DNA of 64,000 nt from Maritimibacter sp. DP1N21-5 (GCF_019218295.1 NZ_JAHUZF010000006.1:1736001-1800000), one strand, 5' to 3'; positions 8,877 to 18,373 are shown, counted from the first letter of the stretch. Numbers and translations are program-made. The notes: generated by a model from the letters alone, not told the origin.

Positions 8877-10076
8877 TTAGCTCGGGCTCAGGCCACGCAG
8901 GCGCTCGGACCGGCGGCGCAGAAGCTCGACGGTGGTGAGAAGCGCGATGGAGATCACCACGAGGATCGTCGCGACGGCGAGGATCGTGGGCGAAATCTGT
9001 TCCCTGAGGCCGATGAACATCTGCCAGGGCAGCGTCTTTTGCTGCGCCGAGCCCACGAAGAGCACCACGACCACCTCGTCGAATGAGGTGATGAAGGCGA
9101 AGAGCCCGCCCGAGATCACCCCCGGCAGGATGAGCGGCATCTGGATGCGCAGAAAGGTCGTGACCGGGTCCGCGCCAAGGTTCGCCGCTGCCCGCGTGAG
9201 CGAGCGGTCGAAGCCCACGAGCGTCGCGGTCACGGTGATGATGACGAAGGGAATACCGAGTGCGGCATGGGCGAGGACGACGCCCAGATAGGTGCCCTGA
9301 AGCCCCGCGCGGGAGTAGAAGAAATACATCCCCGCAGCCGAGATGATCAGTGGGACGATCATCGGCGAAATCAGCACCGCCATGATCGCGCGCCGGAACG
9401 GCACATGCGGCTGGCTCAGCCCGATGGCCGCGAGCGTGCCGAATCCCACGGCGAGGATCGTCGCGACGGGCGCGATCTTGAGCGAGTTCCACATGGCGCT
9501 CTGCCAGTCGGAATTGGTGAAAAAGTCGCGATAATGCTTGAGGCTGTAGCCATCGGGATCGAGCGCCAGCATTTCCTGCGTGAAGGTGAAGAAGTTTTCG
9601 GCGTTGAACGACAACGGGATGATCGTGATGATCGGCGCGATCAGGAAGAAGAAGATGAACCCGCAGAGAAAGAGATAGGTATTGTGCCAGAGCGTCTGGC
9701 CTGGCGTGGCATAGATCGGCACGCCCGAACGATAGTCGCCCCGCCCGATCCAGTAGACCCACCAGCTCACCACGGCACCCACGATGGCCCCGGCCACGAG
9801 CCCGCCCCACCGTGCGAGGACGAAGCCCAGGACCGCCGTCAGCACGATCAGCCCCCAGCGCCCCGCGGTCCGGTTCGGAACAAAGCGCGTCAGCACGAAG
9901 CCGGCGGCTACGCCATAGATCAGGCCGATCACGAAGCCGATCAGCCCCTCCCCGGTGGTGTTGCCCGCGAGGAACCCGAAGAGCCCGCCCGCGGCTGCGC
10001 TCATCGGCAGGGTGAAGCCCATGAGGCTCGGCTCGCCCTTGTCCACGATCAATTCATCGGCGGTCGCATCCGTCAT
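8877..10076 (-). CDS. ABC transporter permease (PotC type) with membrane N-terminal extension
   Basis: Inner-membrane permease (399 aa) of the importer encoded at 8877-14089. The C-terminal two thirds is a standard MetI-fold permease with six segments and the ATPase-coupling loop EAA-like motif LTRAAANLGADPVTTFLRIQMPLI. Unusually, residues 18-115 form about four additional hydrophobic segments rich in Gly (AAAGGLFGFLAG, GFVIGLIYGVAAGFVL) before the usual first segment at about 130. It starts four bases after the stop of the upstream permease and is the last gene of the operon. Polyamine/opine-type compound is the likely substrate class from family, not proven. Confidence 0.88.
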   Translation of the reverse strand: MTDATADELIVDKGEPSLMGFTLPMSAAAGGLFGFLAGNTTGEGLIGFVIGLIYGVAAGFVLTRFVPNRTAGRWGLIVLTAVLGFVLARWGGLVAGAIVGAVVSWWVYWIGRGDYRSGVPIYATPGQTLWHNTYLFLCGFIFFFLIAPIITIIPLSFNAENFFTFTQEMLALDPDGYSLKHYRDFFTNSDWQSAMWNSLKIAPVATILAVGFGTLAAIGLSQPHVPFRRAIMAVLISPMIVPLIISAAGMYFFYSRAGLQGTYLGVVLAHAALGIPFVIITVTATLVGFDRSLTRAAANLGADPVTTFLRIQMPLILPGVISGGLFAFITSFDEVVVVLFVGSAQQKTLPWQMFIGLREQISPTILAVATILVVISIALLTTVELLRRRSERLRGLSPS

Positions 10077-10079
10077 GAC

Positions 10080-11702
10080 TTACCCCAGCTTCACGTTGTC
10101 GATGCCCACGATCCGGTCATAGGCCCAGTAGAGCACCAGCACGGCGGCGAGGAGGATGGTCCCCAGCGCGGCGGCGAGGCCCCAGTTGAGCGAAGACGAG
10201 ATGTGGTAGGCGATCCGGTTCGAGATGAAGATCCCGTCTGTGCCGCCGACCAGCGCCGGCGTGATGTAGTAGCCGATGGCCAGGATGAAGACGAGGATGG
10301 ACCCCGCGCCGATCCCCGGCACCGATTGCGGGAAATAGACCCGCCAGAAGGTGACCCAGTTCGTTCCGCCCAGAGACTTGGCCGCGCGCACATAGCTTGG
10401 CGGAATCGTCGCCATGACCGAGTAGAGGGGCAAGATCATGAAGGGCAGCAGGATATGCGTCATCGCGATGATCGTGCCCAACTGGTTGTTGATCATGATC
10501 AGCCGCCCGCTGTCCGACAGCACCCCCGCCCAGACGAGAATGTCGTTGATCACCCCCTGTTGCTGGAGCAGCACCTTCCAGGCGCTCGTGCGGACCAGAA
10601 GCGAGGTCCAGAACGGCAGGAGCACGAGGATCATGAGAAGCGACGACTTGCGCATCGGCAGGCTCGCCAGGAGATAGGCGACCGGATAGCCCAGAAGGAT
10701 CGTCATGAAGGTGATCGTGAGCGACATCCAGATCGTGCGCCAGAAGAGCTTGAGATAGACCGACTGCGACGAGGGCAGCGTCTCGACGCCCTGCGGGGTG
10801 AGTTCCCGGTCTACGGCATTGAGGAAATAGCCCGAGGTGAACTCGCCGGAGTAGGCCTTGATCGTGCCCCACATCTCGACGTTGCCCCAGTCGTCATCGA
10901 CCTCGAGAAACGCGTCGCGGTAGGGCTGGGTCTCGAACCCCGGAACCGCCTCTTTCGCGGCGAGCAGTTCGGCCGCGCCGAACCCCTGGTAGGCGTCGAT
11001 GGCCGCGCCTTCAGTCAGGTCGGCGTAGAGCATGGCATGCACCAGCGGCCAGGGACGTTCCTCGACGGGGTTGTCGCCCTCGGCGTTCTGCGTGTAGCGC
11101 GCGAACTCGCGGTAGATCTCGGCGGTGCGCGGCAGGCGGTCTTCCATCTCGGAATTGATGCGGAACCGCGGCCCGTCGTCTTCGGCCCCCTGGGCGTTTT
11201 CAAACCAGTCGGGATCGCCCATGAGCTGCGCCCAGAAGGCCCCGTCGCGCCAGATTTCGTTCAAAGCGTCGAACTGGTCCTCATAGACCTCGGCCATGTC
11301 CCCGACATCGCGCCCGGTCTGGCGAAAGAGCGAGGAGATCCCGGTTTCCTGATAGTTGAGCCGCGAACCGAGCCTCGTATGCTCTTTCTTCTCCGCCGCG
11401 ATGAACATGTCCACGAACATGGCGTCGAAGACCGGCTCGCCGGGCATTTCGCCCGAGGCATAGGTCCATTCGTCCAGCGCCTCGACCGTGCGCGGCAGCG
11501 TATCGCTGACGATGTTGTTCTCGACCGACCGAAACAGCATGTCCGCAATCGGCGCGATGAAGGTGATCAGGATAAAGATCAGAAGCGGCGCGATGAGCAT
11601 GAGGGCGCGGATCTTCTGCCGGCGCAGAGCCCGGTTCAGCGAAGCCTTGAGAGGTCTGCCGTCTGCGGCCAGCATCGGTCCGGTTTGGGTCGCGTCGCTC
11701 AT
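10080..11702 (-). CDS. ABC transporter permease (PotB type) with large periplasmic insertion
   Basis: Permease of 540 aa, about 240 residues longer than typical PotB (about 285-300). One membrane segment (IRALMLIAPLLIFILITFIAPI, residues 31-52) is followed by roughly 260 mainly acidic, soluble residues with no signal of further membrane segments, predicted periplasmic, and then the normal permease core from about residue 320, including the EAA loop VRAAKSLGGTNWVTFWRVYFPQS. It lies between the binding-protein gene (72 bases, with a stem-loop) and the second permease. The insertion may help dock the binding protein; that is inference. Confidence 0.88.
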   Translation of the reverse strand: MSDATQTGPMLAADGRPLKASLNRALRRQKIRALMLIAPLLIFILITFIAPIADMLFRSVENNIVSDTLPRTVEALDEWTYASGEMPGEPVFDAMFVDMFIAAEKKEHTRLGSRLNYQETGISSLFRQTGRDVGDMAEVYEDQFDALNEIWRDGAFWAQLMGDPDWFENAQGAEDDGPRFRINSEMEDRLPRTAEIYREFARYTQNAEGDNPVEERPWPLVHAMLYADLTEGAAIDAYQGFGAAELLAAKEAVPGFETQPYRDAFLEVDDDWGNVEMWGTIKAYSGEFTSGYFLNAVDRELTPQGVETLPSSQSVYLKLFWRTIWMSLTITFMTILLGYPVAYLLASLPMRKSSLLMILVLLPFWTSLLVRTSAWKVLLQQQGVINDILVWAGVLSDSGRLIMINNQLGTIIAMTHILLPFMILPLYSVMATIPPSYVRAAKSLGGTNWVTFWRVYFPQSVPGIGAGSILVFILAIGYYITPALVGGTDGIFISNRIAYHISSSLNWGLAAALGTILLAAVLVLYWAYDRIVGIDNVKLG

Positions 11703-11734
11703 GATCAGTATCCTGGAATGGGTCTTTCAGGGGT

Positions 11735-11758
11735 GGGAAGGGCCCGAAGGCCCCTCCC
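11735..11758 (-). promoter_or_regulatory. intercistronic stem-loop after the binding-protein gene
   Basis: On the transcript strand a 10-bp stem (GGGAGGGGCC with GGCCCTTCCC, one mismatch) closes a UUCG tetraloop through a C-G pair, the especially stable cUUCGg form. No T-run follows. It lies between the binding-protein stop (11775) and permease start (11702). Such hairpins usually protect the upstream mRNA from 3' decay or cause partial termination, giving more binding protein than permease. Confidence 0.75.
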
Positions 11759-11774
11759 CTGTGCCGTGGCAGGA

Positions 11775-12884
11775 TTACTGCGCGAGCCAGGCCTGGAACT
11801 TGGAGTCCAGGTCGTCGCGGTAGTCAGCCCACCAGGTGTAGTTGTAGACGAACACGTTCTCCGAGTTCGCGGGCGCGGTCGGCATGTGCGGACCCATCTC
11901 GATGCCCAGTTCGGCGTGCTGGCCGACAAGCGGAGCCGACGAGGCACGCGCCGGGCCGTAGGAGATATATTTCGCCTGATCGGCGAGACGCTGGGTGTCG
12001 GTGGCGTAGCGTACGAAGTCCATCACGCGGGCCAGACGGTCTTCCGGCAGGCCGGTCGGGATGATCCAGCCGTCAAGGTCGAACACCTGCGCGTCCCAGA
12101 GCATCTCGAAGGGCTGATCCTGCTCTTCGATCGCCGAGAACCAGCGGCCGTTGTAGGACGAGCCCATCACGATTTCGCCGTCTGCGAGAAGCTGCGGCGG
12201 CTCGGCGGCGGCGGACCACCACACGATGTCGTCCTTGATGGTGTCGAGCTTGGCGAAAGCCTGATCCTGCCCTTCTTCGGTCTCGAGGACGTTGTAGATT
12301 TCGTCCTTCGGCACGCCGTCACAGAGAAGCGCCCATTCCATGTTGTTGATCGGACGCTGTTCCAGCGCGCGCTTGCCCGGATAGGTTTCGGTATCGAAGA
12401 AGGCACAGATGCTGTCGGGCGCAGGCGCGTCGGCCGGAAGCAGGTCCGGGCGATAGGCGGCGGCGGTCGAATAGACGATCTGCGGGATGTAGCAATCCGA
12501 CACGATGAAGTCGCCGAAATCCTCTTCCGCGCTGGAGCCGTCGTCGCCTTCGGCCAGCATCTCGTTGAAGTCGATCTCCATCGCGAGCCCTTCGTCGCAC
12601 AGACGGATGGCGTCCGAGGCCACGACGTCCACGAGGTCCCAGGTGATGTTGCCGGCTTCGTTCATGGCGCGCAGTTTCGCCACCGCTTCAGCCGAGCTTT
12701 CGTCCCACGTGATCGACACGTCGGGGTTCATTTCGAGGTAGGGTTCGACGTAGGCCTTCTGCTGGCTGGCCTGATAGGCGCCGCCCCAGGACACGAGCGT
12801 CATGTCGTTTGCCATGTCCTGAGCGAATGCCATCGAACCGACACCAGCGATAGCCGTGCCCATAAGGATGGTCTTGAGTTTCAT
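11775..12884 (-). CDS. extracellular solute-binding protein (PotD/SBP family)
   Basis: Periplasmic binding protein of 369 aa. Signal peptide MKLKTILMGTAIAGVGSMAFA, cleaved about residue 21. The mature start MTLVSWGGAYQASQQKAYVEPYLE and the AYRPDLLPADAP / GSSYNGRW segments fit the polyamine/opine-type (SBP type 2) family. ATG 12884 is used because the upstream in-frame sequence is not signal-like. Gene order ATPase, binding protein, permease, permease makes a complete importer. Substrate is not assigned from sequence; putrescine, spermidine or other cationic compound is the family expectation. Confidence 0.9.
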   Translation of the reverse strand: MKLKTILMGTAIAGVGSMAFAQDMANDMTLVSWGGAYQASQQKAYVEPYLEMNPDVSITWDESSAEAVAKLRAMNEAGNITWDLVDVVASDAIRLCDEGLAMEIDFNEMLAEGDDGSSAEEDFGDFIVSDCYIPQIVYSTAAAYRPDLLPADAPAPDSICAFFDTETYPGKRALEQRPINNMEWALLCDGVPKDEIYNVLETEEGQDQAFAKLDTIKDDIVWWSAAAEPPQLLADGEIVMGSSYNGRWFSAIEEQDQPFEMLWDAQVFDLDGWIIPTGLPEDRLARVMDFVRYATDTQRLADQAKYISYGPARASSAPLVGQHAELGIEMGPHMPTAPANSENVFVYNYTWWADYRDDLDSKFQAWLAQ

Positions 12885-12988
12885 GCGAATACTCCCAGTT
12901 GTTTGCCCGTTTGGGTTTTTGGGGGCGTAGGACCGGGCGTGCCCTCGTCCCCATGCCGCCCGCGCCCTTGTGGCGCGGGGGTATTGCG

Positions 12989-14089
12989 TCAAGCGTCCAG
13001 CGCCCGGCAATCGGACGGCAACCAACCGATCTCGATCTGCTGACCCGGTTGCAGCTTGACCTGATCCGGCGCGTTGCGCGTCTTGATGACGAATTCCTCG
13101 TTGCCCGCGACCCGAAGCCGCGTGCGGAAGATATCACCCATGTAAATGAACTCGAGCACTTCGGCCTTGAGCGTATGCGCGCCCTCCTGAAGCCGCTCCT
13201 TGTTGTATTCCACCCGCTCGGGACGGATCGACACCTTGGTGCGCTGACCGGCCTCGGTCACGTTCACGGGCTTCGCGTCGATGATCTCGCCACCATCAAG
13301 CTCGACCGTGCAGACCTCGCCGCGAATTTCCTTAACGATGCCCTCCAGCGTGTTGTTTTCGCCGATGAATTGCGCGACGAAGCTGTTCTTGGGCTCTTCG
13401 TAAAGCACGTCCGGCGGATCGAGCTGCTGGATGCGCCCGTCGTCGAAGACCGCGACGCGGTCCGACATGGTCAGGGCCTCGGTCTGGTCGTGGGTCACAT
13501 AGACCGTGGTGATGCCCAGATCGTGCGCCAGGCGCGTGATCTCGAACTGCATGTGTTCGCGAAGCTGCTTGTCCAATGCGCCGAGCGGTTCATCCATGAG
13601 CACGAGCTCCGGCTCGAACACCAGCGCGCGGGCCAGAGCGATCCGCTGCTGCTGACCGCCGGACAGCTGCGCCGGACGGCGGTTGATGAAGTTACCCATC
13701 TGAACCATGTCGAGCGCGCGCTTTACCTTGGTTTCGCGGTCCGACTTCGGGATCTTGCGCACTTCCAGCGGGAACGAGAGGTTTTCGCCCACCGTCATAT
13801 GAGGGAAGAGCGCATAGTTCTGGAACACCATCCCGATCCCGCGTTTGTGCGGTGGAATGTTGTTGATCGGCTGGCCGCCCAGAAGGATGTCGCCATGCGT
13901 GGCCGTTTCAAACCCCGCGAGCATCATGAGGCAGGTGGTCTTGCCCGACCCCGACGGTCCGAGCATGGTGAGGAACTCGCCTCTGCCGATGGAGAGGTTC
14001 AGATCCTTCACGACCAGCGTTTCGCCGTCATAGGATTTCTGCACGCGATCAAAGACGACGAAACCGTCGTTCGTATCTGAGTTGGCCAA
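12989..14089 (-). CDS. ABC transporter ATP-binding protein (PotA type)
   Basis: ATPase of 366 aa, first gene of the importer operon. Seen: Walker A GPSGSGKTT, Q-loop MVFQNYALFPH, signature LSGGQQQR, Walker B LVLMDEPLGALD, switch His in VYVTHDQTEAL, and a C-terminal TOBE regulatory domain (about 280-360). The likely start is TTG at 14089 (read Met-Ala-Asn-Ser-Asp), preceded by GGGGGGTCGC; an ATG at 14143 adds 18 basic residues foreign to the family. The 104 bases to the binding-protein gene hold no other gene. Confidence 0.92.
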   Translation of the reverse strand: MANSDTNDGFVVFDRVQKSYDGETLVVKDLNLSIGRGEFLTMLGPSGSGKTTCLMMLAGFETATHGDILLGGQPINNIPPHKRGIGMVFQNYALFPHMTVGENLSFPLEVRKIPKSDRETKVKRALDMVQMGNFINRRPAQLSGGQQQRIALARALVFEPELVLMDEPLGALDKQLREHMQFEITRLAHDLGITTVYVTHDQTEALTMSDRVAVFDDGRIQQLDPPDVLYEEPKNSFVAQFIGENNTLEGIVKEIRGEVCTVELDGGEIIDAKPVNVTEAGQRTKVSIRPERVEYNKERLQEGAHTLKAEVLEFIYMGDIFRTRLRVAGNEEFVIKTRNAPDQVKLQPGQQIEIGWLPSDCRALDA

Positions 14090-14194
14090 GCGACCCCCCG
14101 GTTTCCCTGTTGATTTTGAACAGCGCTTGTTGCGCCTTTTCACTAAGGCAACACGATTGAACCAAGGATTTCAACCGGCTTTTGGCGCGCAAAT

Positions 14195-14208
14195 GAGCGT
14201 TTGCTCAA
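14195..14208. promoter_or_regulatory. inverted repeat upstream of the PotA-type operon
   Basis: TGAGC-GTTT-GCTCA, a 5-bp inverted repeat with 4-base spacer, 106 bases upstream of the TTG at 14089. The half-site TTTGAGCA occurs here on the minus strand (14203-14210) and again on the plus strand at 14264-14271. Possible operator; the regulator is unknown. Confidence 0.35.
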
Positions 14209-14333
14209 ACGCGAAGCATTGGAAACCGAAAGCGACACCGCGTTCCGAGCGCTCTGCCCTCCATTTGAGCATAGTTGATTGATCGGTCAAAAATCTGGGG
14301 ATTCGAGGGGCTTAGAGCACGTCGCGAGTCAGG

Positions 14334-15488
14334 TCACACAAGCCTGTCCAGAAGGTCGAGACAGGCCGAAAGCTGGTCGATCGCGACGTACTCATCGGCC
14401 ATGTGCGCCTGTGCAATTGACCCCGGTCCACAGACGACGACGTCGCATCCGAGCGACTGGAATAGCCCTGCCTCGGTCGCGAAGGCCACCACGCCCGCCC
14501 CGTTCGCCCCCGTGAGCCGGGCCACGAGGTCCCGCGCGGCATTCGTTTCCATCGGTTCGAAGCCTGCCACTTCGCCCACCGTTTCGGTCACGATATCGGC
14601 CTCCGGGTCCACCGCGCGCATCGCCGGCAGGAGCACGTCGTCCGCATAGGCCGCCATCTCGGATTTCACGAAGTCCATGTCGCCGGGCTGGACCGGACGG
14701 AACTCCCACTCGACTTCGGCCCGCGCCACGATCACGTTATGCGCGAAGCCCCCGTTGATGCCGCCCACGTTGAGCGTCGTATAGGGCGGCTCGAAGGGGC
14801 TGCCCGCCGGCGCCCGCGCCTTCAGCGCCTCGCGCAGGTCGAGAAGCTTCATCACATAGCGCGCCGCATATTCCGCCGCGTTCACCCCAAGGTCGGGCCG
14901 CGATCCGTGTCCCTCGAGCCCGGTGAAATGCGTGGTGTATTCGCAGCACCCCTTGTGCCCCTCAATCACCCGCATCTCGGTCGGCTCCCCGATGATCGCC
15001 ATCGCGGGCTTCACACCCTGCGCCTTCAACGCCGCGATAAGGTCTTGCGCGCCGAGACAGCCGACCTCCTCATCATGGGTAAAGGCGAAATGCACCGGAC
15101 GCCGCAGATCCCGCAGGGCATAGACGCGCGCCATGGCCAGCGTGCAGGCGATGAACCCTTTCATGTCGCAGGTGCCGCGCCCGTAAAGCCGCCCCTCCGC
15201 CTCGTGCATCTCAAAAGGGTCCGAAGACCAGTCCTGCCCCGCTACCGGCACCACGTCGGAATGGCCCGACAGGACGATACCCCCGTCTCCCTCTGGCCCG
15301 AGCGTGGCAAAGAGGTTCGCCTTGCGCCCGTCCGCACTCTCGAAGATCTCCACCCGCGCGCCCAGAGCGCCCAGCTCCCCCGCGATCCAGCGGATCAGAT
15401 CGAGGTTCGGCTCCGACGACACTGTGGGAAAGGCGATGAGCCGGGCCAGGATATCGCGCGTCTCGGCAAGTCTTAGGGCTTGGGTCAT
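14334..15488 (-). CDS. argE: acetylornithine deacetylase
   Basis: M20-family zinc peptidase of 384 aa, best match ArgE, which removes acetyl from N-acetylornithine in arginine synthesis. Metal-ligand motifs are visible: GHSDVVPVAGQDW, GRGTCDMKGF, THDEEVGCLGA and IGEPTEMRVIEGHKG; the dimerisation lid domain follows, then the last histidine in GPGSIAQAHMADEY. ATG 15488 (MTQALRLAET) is chosen by homology. Members of this family also act on other N-acyl amino acids, and ornithine biosynthesis often uses ArgJ instead, so an alternative catabolic substrate is possible. Confidence 0.85.
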   Translation of the reverse strand: MTQALRLAETRDILARLIAFPTVSSEPNLDLIRWIAGELGALGARVEIFESADGRKANLFATLGPEGDGGIVLSGHSDVVPVAGQDWSSDPFEMHEAEGRLYGRGTCDMKGFIACTLAMARVYALRDLRRPVHFAFTHDEEVGCLGAQDLIAALKAQGVKPAMAIIGEPTEMRVIEGHKGCCEYTTHFTGLEGHGSRPDLGVNAAEYAARYVMKLLDLREALKARAPAGSPFEPPYTTLNVGGINGGFAHNVIVARAEVEWEFRPVQPGDMDFVKSEMAAYADDVLLPAMRAVDPEADIVTETVGEVAGFEPMETNAARDLVARLTGANGAGVVAFATEAGLFQSLGCDVVVCGPGSIAQAHMADEYVAIDQLSACLDLLDRLV

Positions 15489-15623
15489 GAAGCGTCTCTG
15501 CTCGGGTTGTCCTGCCGCCTGTTCTATCCAAAGCCGGGCTTGGGCGAAAGTCGGGCCCATGCGGAAGTGTGCGATCCGCCTCTGGTCAAAGTCGGCGGGG
15601 GCATGGAGTCCGCGACCCGTCGG

Positions 15624-16763
15624 TCAGGCAAGATCCAACACACGGATCACGTCGGCGCGCGTGAGCACTACGGGGTTCGCTCTGGTCGACGAAGCACTCA
15701 GGCTCAGCTCCGCAATTGCCTCGACGTCTGCCTTGAGCACGCCCAGATCCTGCAAGTCCGGCAGTCCATTCGCACCCACGAAACGTCGCAGGGCCCGATT
15801 ACCGCTCTCACCCGAAACACCAAGTCCTTTTGCCAACCAGTCCTCCACGTCGTGAAACCGCGCGACACTGCCCGTTTGCTGTTTCAAGACCTCGTAATTC
15901 ACGGCGAGCCCCGGTGCAAGAAGCCGCCCGCAGATCGCCCCATGGGCAGCCCCTCGACCGCCAATGACCGACGCAAGTCCATGCACGATGCCCAACCCTG
16001 AATTGGCGAGTGCGATGCCGCTCAGGTAACTCGCGCGGGCCATATCGTCGCGGGCCTTGCTGTCCTCACCCTTCATGAGCCGGTGCAACGCGGCGATCGC
16101 GGATGGAATGGCACTTCTGCAAAGAGCGTCGGTGACAGGGTTCGCCCGGGTGCAAAGATAGCTCTCGACGAGCTGGGTCACGGCGTCGAGCCCGCTCGCC
16201 AATGTCAGGGCTCTGGGCGAATGATCGGTCAGTGCGGGGTCCACAAGTGCCAGGTCCGGGACGAGACGCGAGTCGCGCAGGCTGATCTTGGCCCGGCGTT
16301 CCGGGACCCCGATGACCGCGTTTCGGGTCGCTTCGGCCCCGGTGCCTGCGGTCGTGGGGATCGCGATGAAAGGCAATGGTGTGCTCAGCTCCAAGGTGCG
16401 CGCCGCGCCCAGCTCCAGATGGTCCGCGACGTCACCCTCGCTCGGGCTCAGACCGGCGACGGCCTTGCCCAGATCAATGGCGGCCCCGCCACCGACGGAC
16501 AGGACGCAATCGGCCCGATGTGCCCGGGCGGCCCGGACCGCGCTGCGGACATCTTCCAGATCCGGCTCGCCCCGCGTGAAGACCGTTTCCAGGCGACAGC
16601 CGATGCGGGTCAGGTCGCCGGCAAGGGCGTCGACCCAAGCGACCGACCGCCCCCGGACCAGCAGGACCCGGGCGCCGAGTGCCGCAACTTCGGCCGATGC
16701 GGTGACCCGGGCGCCTCGGCCAAAGATCGTGCGTTTCGGTGCGGTGAGGGCGAAACCGGCCAT
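15624..16763 (-). CDS. iron-containing alcohol dehydrogenase family protein
   Basis: Group III (Fe-type) alcohol dehydrogenase fold, 379 aa. The dinucleotide motif GGGAAIDLGK is at 91-100 and TTAGTGAEAT at 137-146. Metal ligands by alignment with FucO: D193 present, the second position is Q197 (GLDAVTQ) where FucO has His, then H261 (VHGLA) and H274 (AAHG). Two of three histidines remain, so the metal preference is uncertain. It starts 3 bases after glpK and so belongs to the glycerol operon, which suggests an oxidoreductase acting on a glycerol-related alcohol or aldehyde; substrate unknown. Confidence 0.82.
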   Translation of the reverse strand: MAGFALTAPKRTIFGRGARVTASAEVAALGARVLLVRGRSVAWVDALAGDLTRIGCRLETVFTRGEPDLEDVRSAVRAARAHRADCVLSVGGGAAIDLGKAVAGLSPSEGDVADHLELGAARTLELSTPLPFIAIPTTAGTGAEATRNAVIGVPERRAKISLRDSRLVPDLALVDPALTDHSPRALTLASGLDAVTQLVESYLCTRANPVTDALCRSAIPSAIAALHRLMKGEDSKARDDMARASYLSGIALANSGLGIVHGLASVIGGRGAAHGAICGRLLAPGLAVNYEVLKQQTGSVARFHDVEDWLAKGLGVSGESGNRALRRFVGANGLPDLQDLGVLKADVEAIAELSLSASSTRANPVVLTRADVIRVLDLA

Positions 16764-16766
16764 CGT

Positions 16767-18263
16767 CTAGACGCTGATCGTGGCCTGCACGGCCCTTTGC
16801 CATGCGGCGTATTTCGCGGCACGGGTGTCTTCGTCCATCGCGGGCTCGAACGTCTTGTCGAGCGCCCATTGGGCGGCGAACTCCGCTTGCGCCGGATAGA
16901 TCCCCACACGTTGTCCCGCCAGCCATGCCGCGCCCAGCGCCGTGGTTTCCAGCACCTTGGGCCGGTCGACCCGCGCGCCGATGATGTCGGAGAGGAATTG
17001 CATCGCGAAGGCGGATGCGCTCATGCCGCCGTCCACGCGCAAGCTCGCCGTGTCGGCCGGAATTGCTCCCCCTGCTCTGCGCATGTCTTCCTGCATCGCC
17101 GTCAGCAGATCGCGGGTCTGGTAGCCGACGCTTTCGAGTGCGGCGCGGGCGAACTCTTCGGCTCCCGAGCTGCGGGTCAGGCCAAAGACCGCGCCGCGAC
17201 ACTCCGCATTCCAGTATGGCGCGCCAAGCCCGGTGAAGGCGGGCACCAGCACAAGATCTTGCGTCGGATCGGCGGCTTCGGCCAGAGGCTGGGTTTCACC
17301 CGCGTCGCGGATGATCTTCAGACCGTCTCGCAGCCATTGCACCACCGCCCCAGCGATGAAGATCGACCCCTCCAGCGCATAGGTCGGCTTGCCGTCCAAC
17401 TGGTAGGCGATGGTCGTGAGAAGTCGATTGTGCGAGCGCACCGGCATGTCGCCCGTGTTGATCAGCGCGAAACACCCCGTGCCATATGTCGACTTGAGCA
17501 TGCCGGGCTCGAAGCACGCCTGCCCCACGGTGGCGGCCTGTTGATCGCCCGCGATGCCGCGGATCGGGATCGGGCGACCGAACAGATCGGGGCGCGTCTC
17601 GCCAAAATCGGCGGCGCAGTCGCGCACCTCGGGCAGCATCGACATGGGGATGTTCAGCCGCTCGCAGATCGTGCGCGACCATCGCCCCTTGCGGATATCG
17701 TAGAGCATCGTGCGCGCCGCGTTGGTGGCGTCCGTCACATGCGCCGCCCCGCCCGTGAGATTCCAGACGAGCCAGCTGTCCACCGTGCCGAAGACCAGAT
17801 CGCCGGCCTCGGCCCGCGCCCGCGCGCCGTCGACGTTGTCGAGCAACCAGGCGAGTTTCGTGCCGCTGAAGTAGGGATCGAGCAATAGCCCGGTCCGGTC
17901 GGTCACCACCTCCCCGAACCCTTCGGCTTCAAGTCTCCGGCACAGCGCCGACGTGCGCCTGTCCTGCCAGACGATGGCATTGTGAATGGGTCGGCCGGTC
18001 GCGCGGTCCCAGACCAGCGTCGTTTCGCGTTGGTTGGTGATGCCAATGGCCGAGACCTCGACCCCGCCCGCCTTTTCGATCGCAGCGCGGCAGGTGGCCG
18101 CCGTAGTGGCCCAGAGGTCCATAGGATCATGTTCGACCCAGCCGCTCGCCGGGAAATGCTGTGTAAACTCCTCCTGCGCAGAGGCGACAGCCGTCATCGT
18201 GGCGTCGAACAGGATGGCGCGGGTCGAGGTCGTGCCCTGATCTATGGCCAGAATATGGGGCAT
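16767..18263 (-). CDS. glpK: glycerol kinase
   Basis: FGGY carbohydrate kinase of 498 aa that phosphorylates glycerol to glycerol 3-phosphate. Seen: the N-terminal phosphate loop [52 protein letters not shown], and the C-terminal [22 protein letters not shown]. All are classic GlpK blocks and the length is normal. It follows glpV by 110 bases, an interval holding a strong stem-loop, and is followed at once by the Fe-type dehydrogenase. Likely regulated by GlpR as part of the operon. Confidence 0.97.
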   Translation of the reverse strand: MPHILAIDQGTTSTRAILFDATMTAVASAQEEFTQHFPASGWVEHDPMDLWATTAATCRAAIEKAGGVEVSAIGITNQRETTLVWDRATGRPIHNAIVWQDRRTSALCRRLEAEGFGEVVTDRTGLLLDPYFSGTKLAWLLDNVDGARARAEAGDLVFGTVDSWLVWNLTGGAAHVTDATNAARTMLYDIRKGRWSRTICERLNIPMSMLPEVRDCAADFGETRPDLFGRPIPIRGIAGDQQAATVGQACFEPGMLKSTYGTGCFALINTGDMPVRSHNRLLTTIAYQLDGKPTYALEGSIFIAGAVVQWLRDGLKIIRDAGETQPLAEAADPTQDLVLVPAFTGLGAPYWNAECRGAVFGLTRSSGAEEFARAALESVGYQTRDLLTAMQEDMRRAGGAIPADTASLRVDGGMSASAFAMQFLSDIIGARVDRPKVLETTALGAAWLAGQRVGIYPAQAEFAAQWALDKTFEPAMDEDTRAAKYAAWQRAVQATISV

Positions 18264-18335
18264 GACCGCCTCTCCTCAAAGCGATGGAACATGTGCCGGA
18301 CCGGCGCGGGTGCAGAATGTGGGAGGACCGAGAGT

Positions 18336-18361
18336 GGCCGAGGCCCCGAAGGGCCCCGGCC
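18336..18361 (-). promoter_or_regulatory. intercistronic stem-loop between glpV and glpK
   Basis: In the transcript an 11-bp stem (GGCCGGGGCCC with GGGCCTCGGCC, one mismatch) closes a UUCG tetraloop via C-G. It begins 12 bases after the glpV stop and lacks a T-run. Same architecture as the hairpin at 11735; probably stabilises glpV mRNA or attenuates glpK. Confidence 0.75.
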
Positions 18362-18373
18362 GGGGAGGACGGC

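Noticed and set aside
9267..13043. 1258-codon open frame on the plus strand opposite the PotABCD-type operon
   Set aside because: It is antisense to four well-supported genes, very rich in Arg, His, Asp and Gly, and has no family features. High GC and third-position bias keep opposite frames open.
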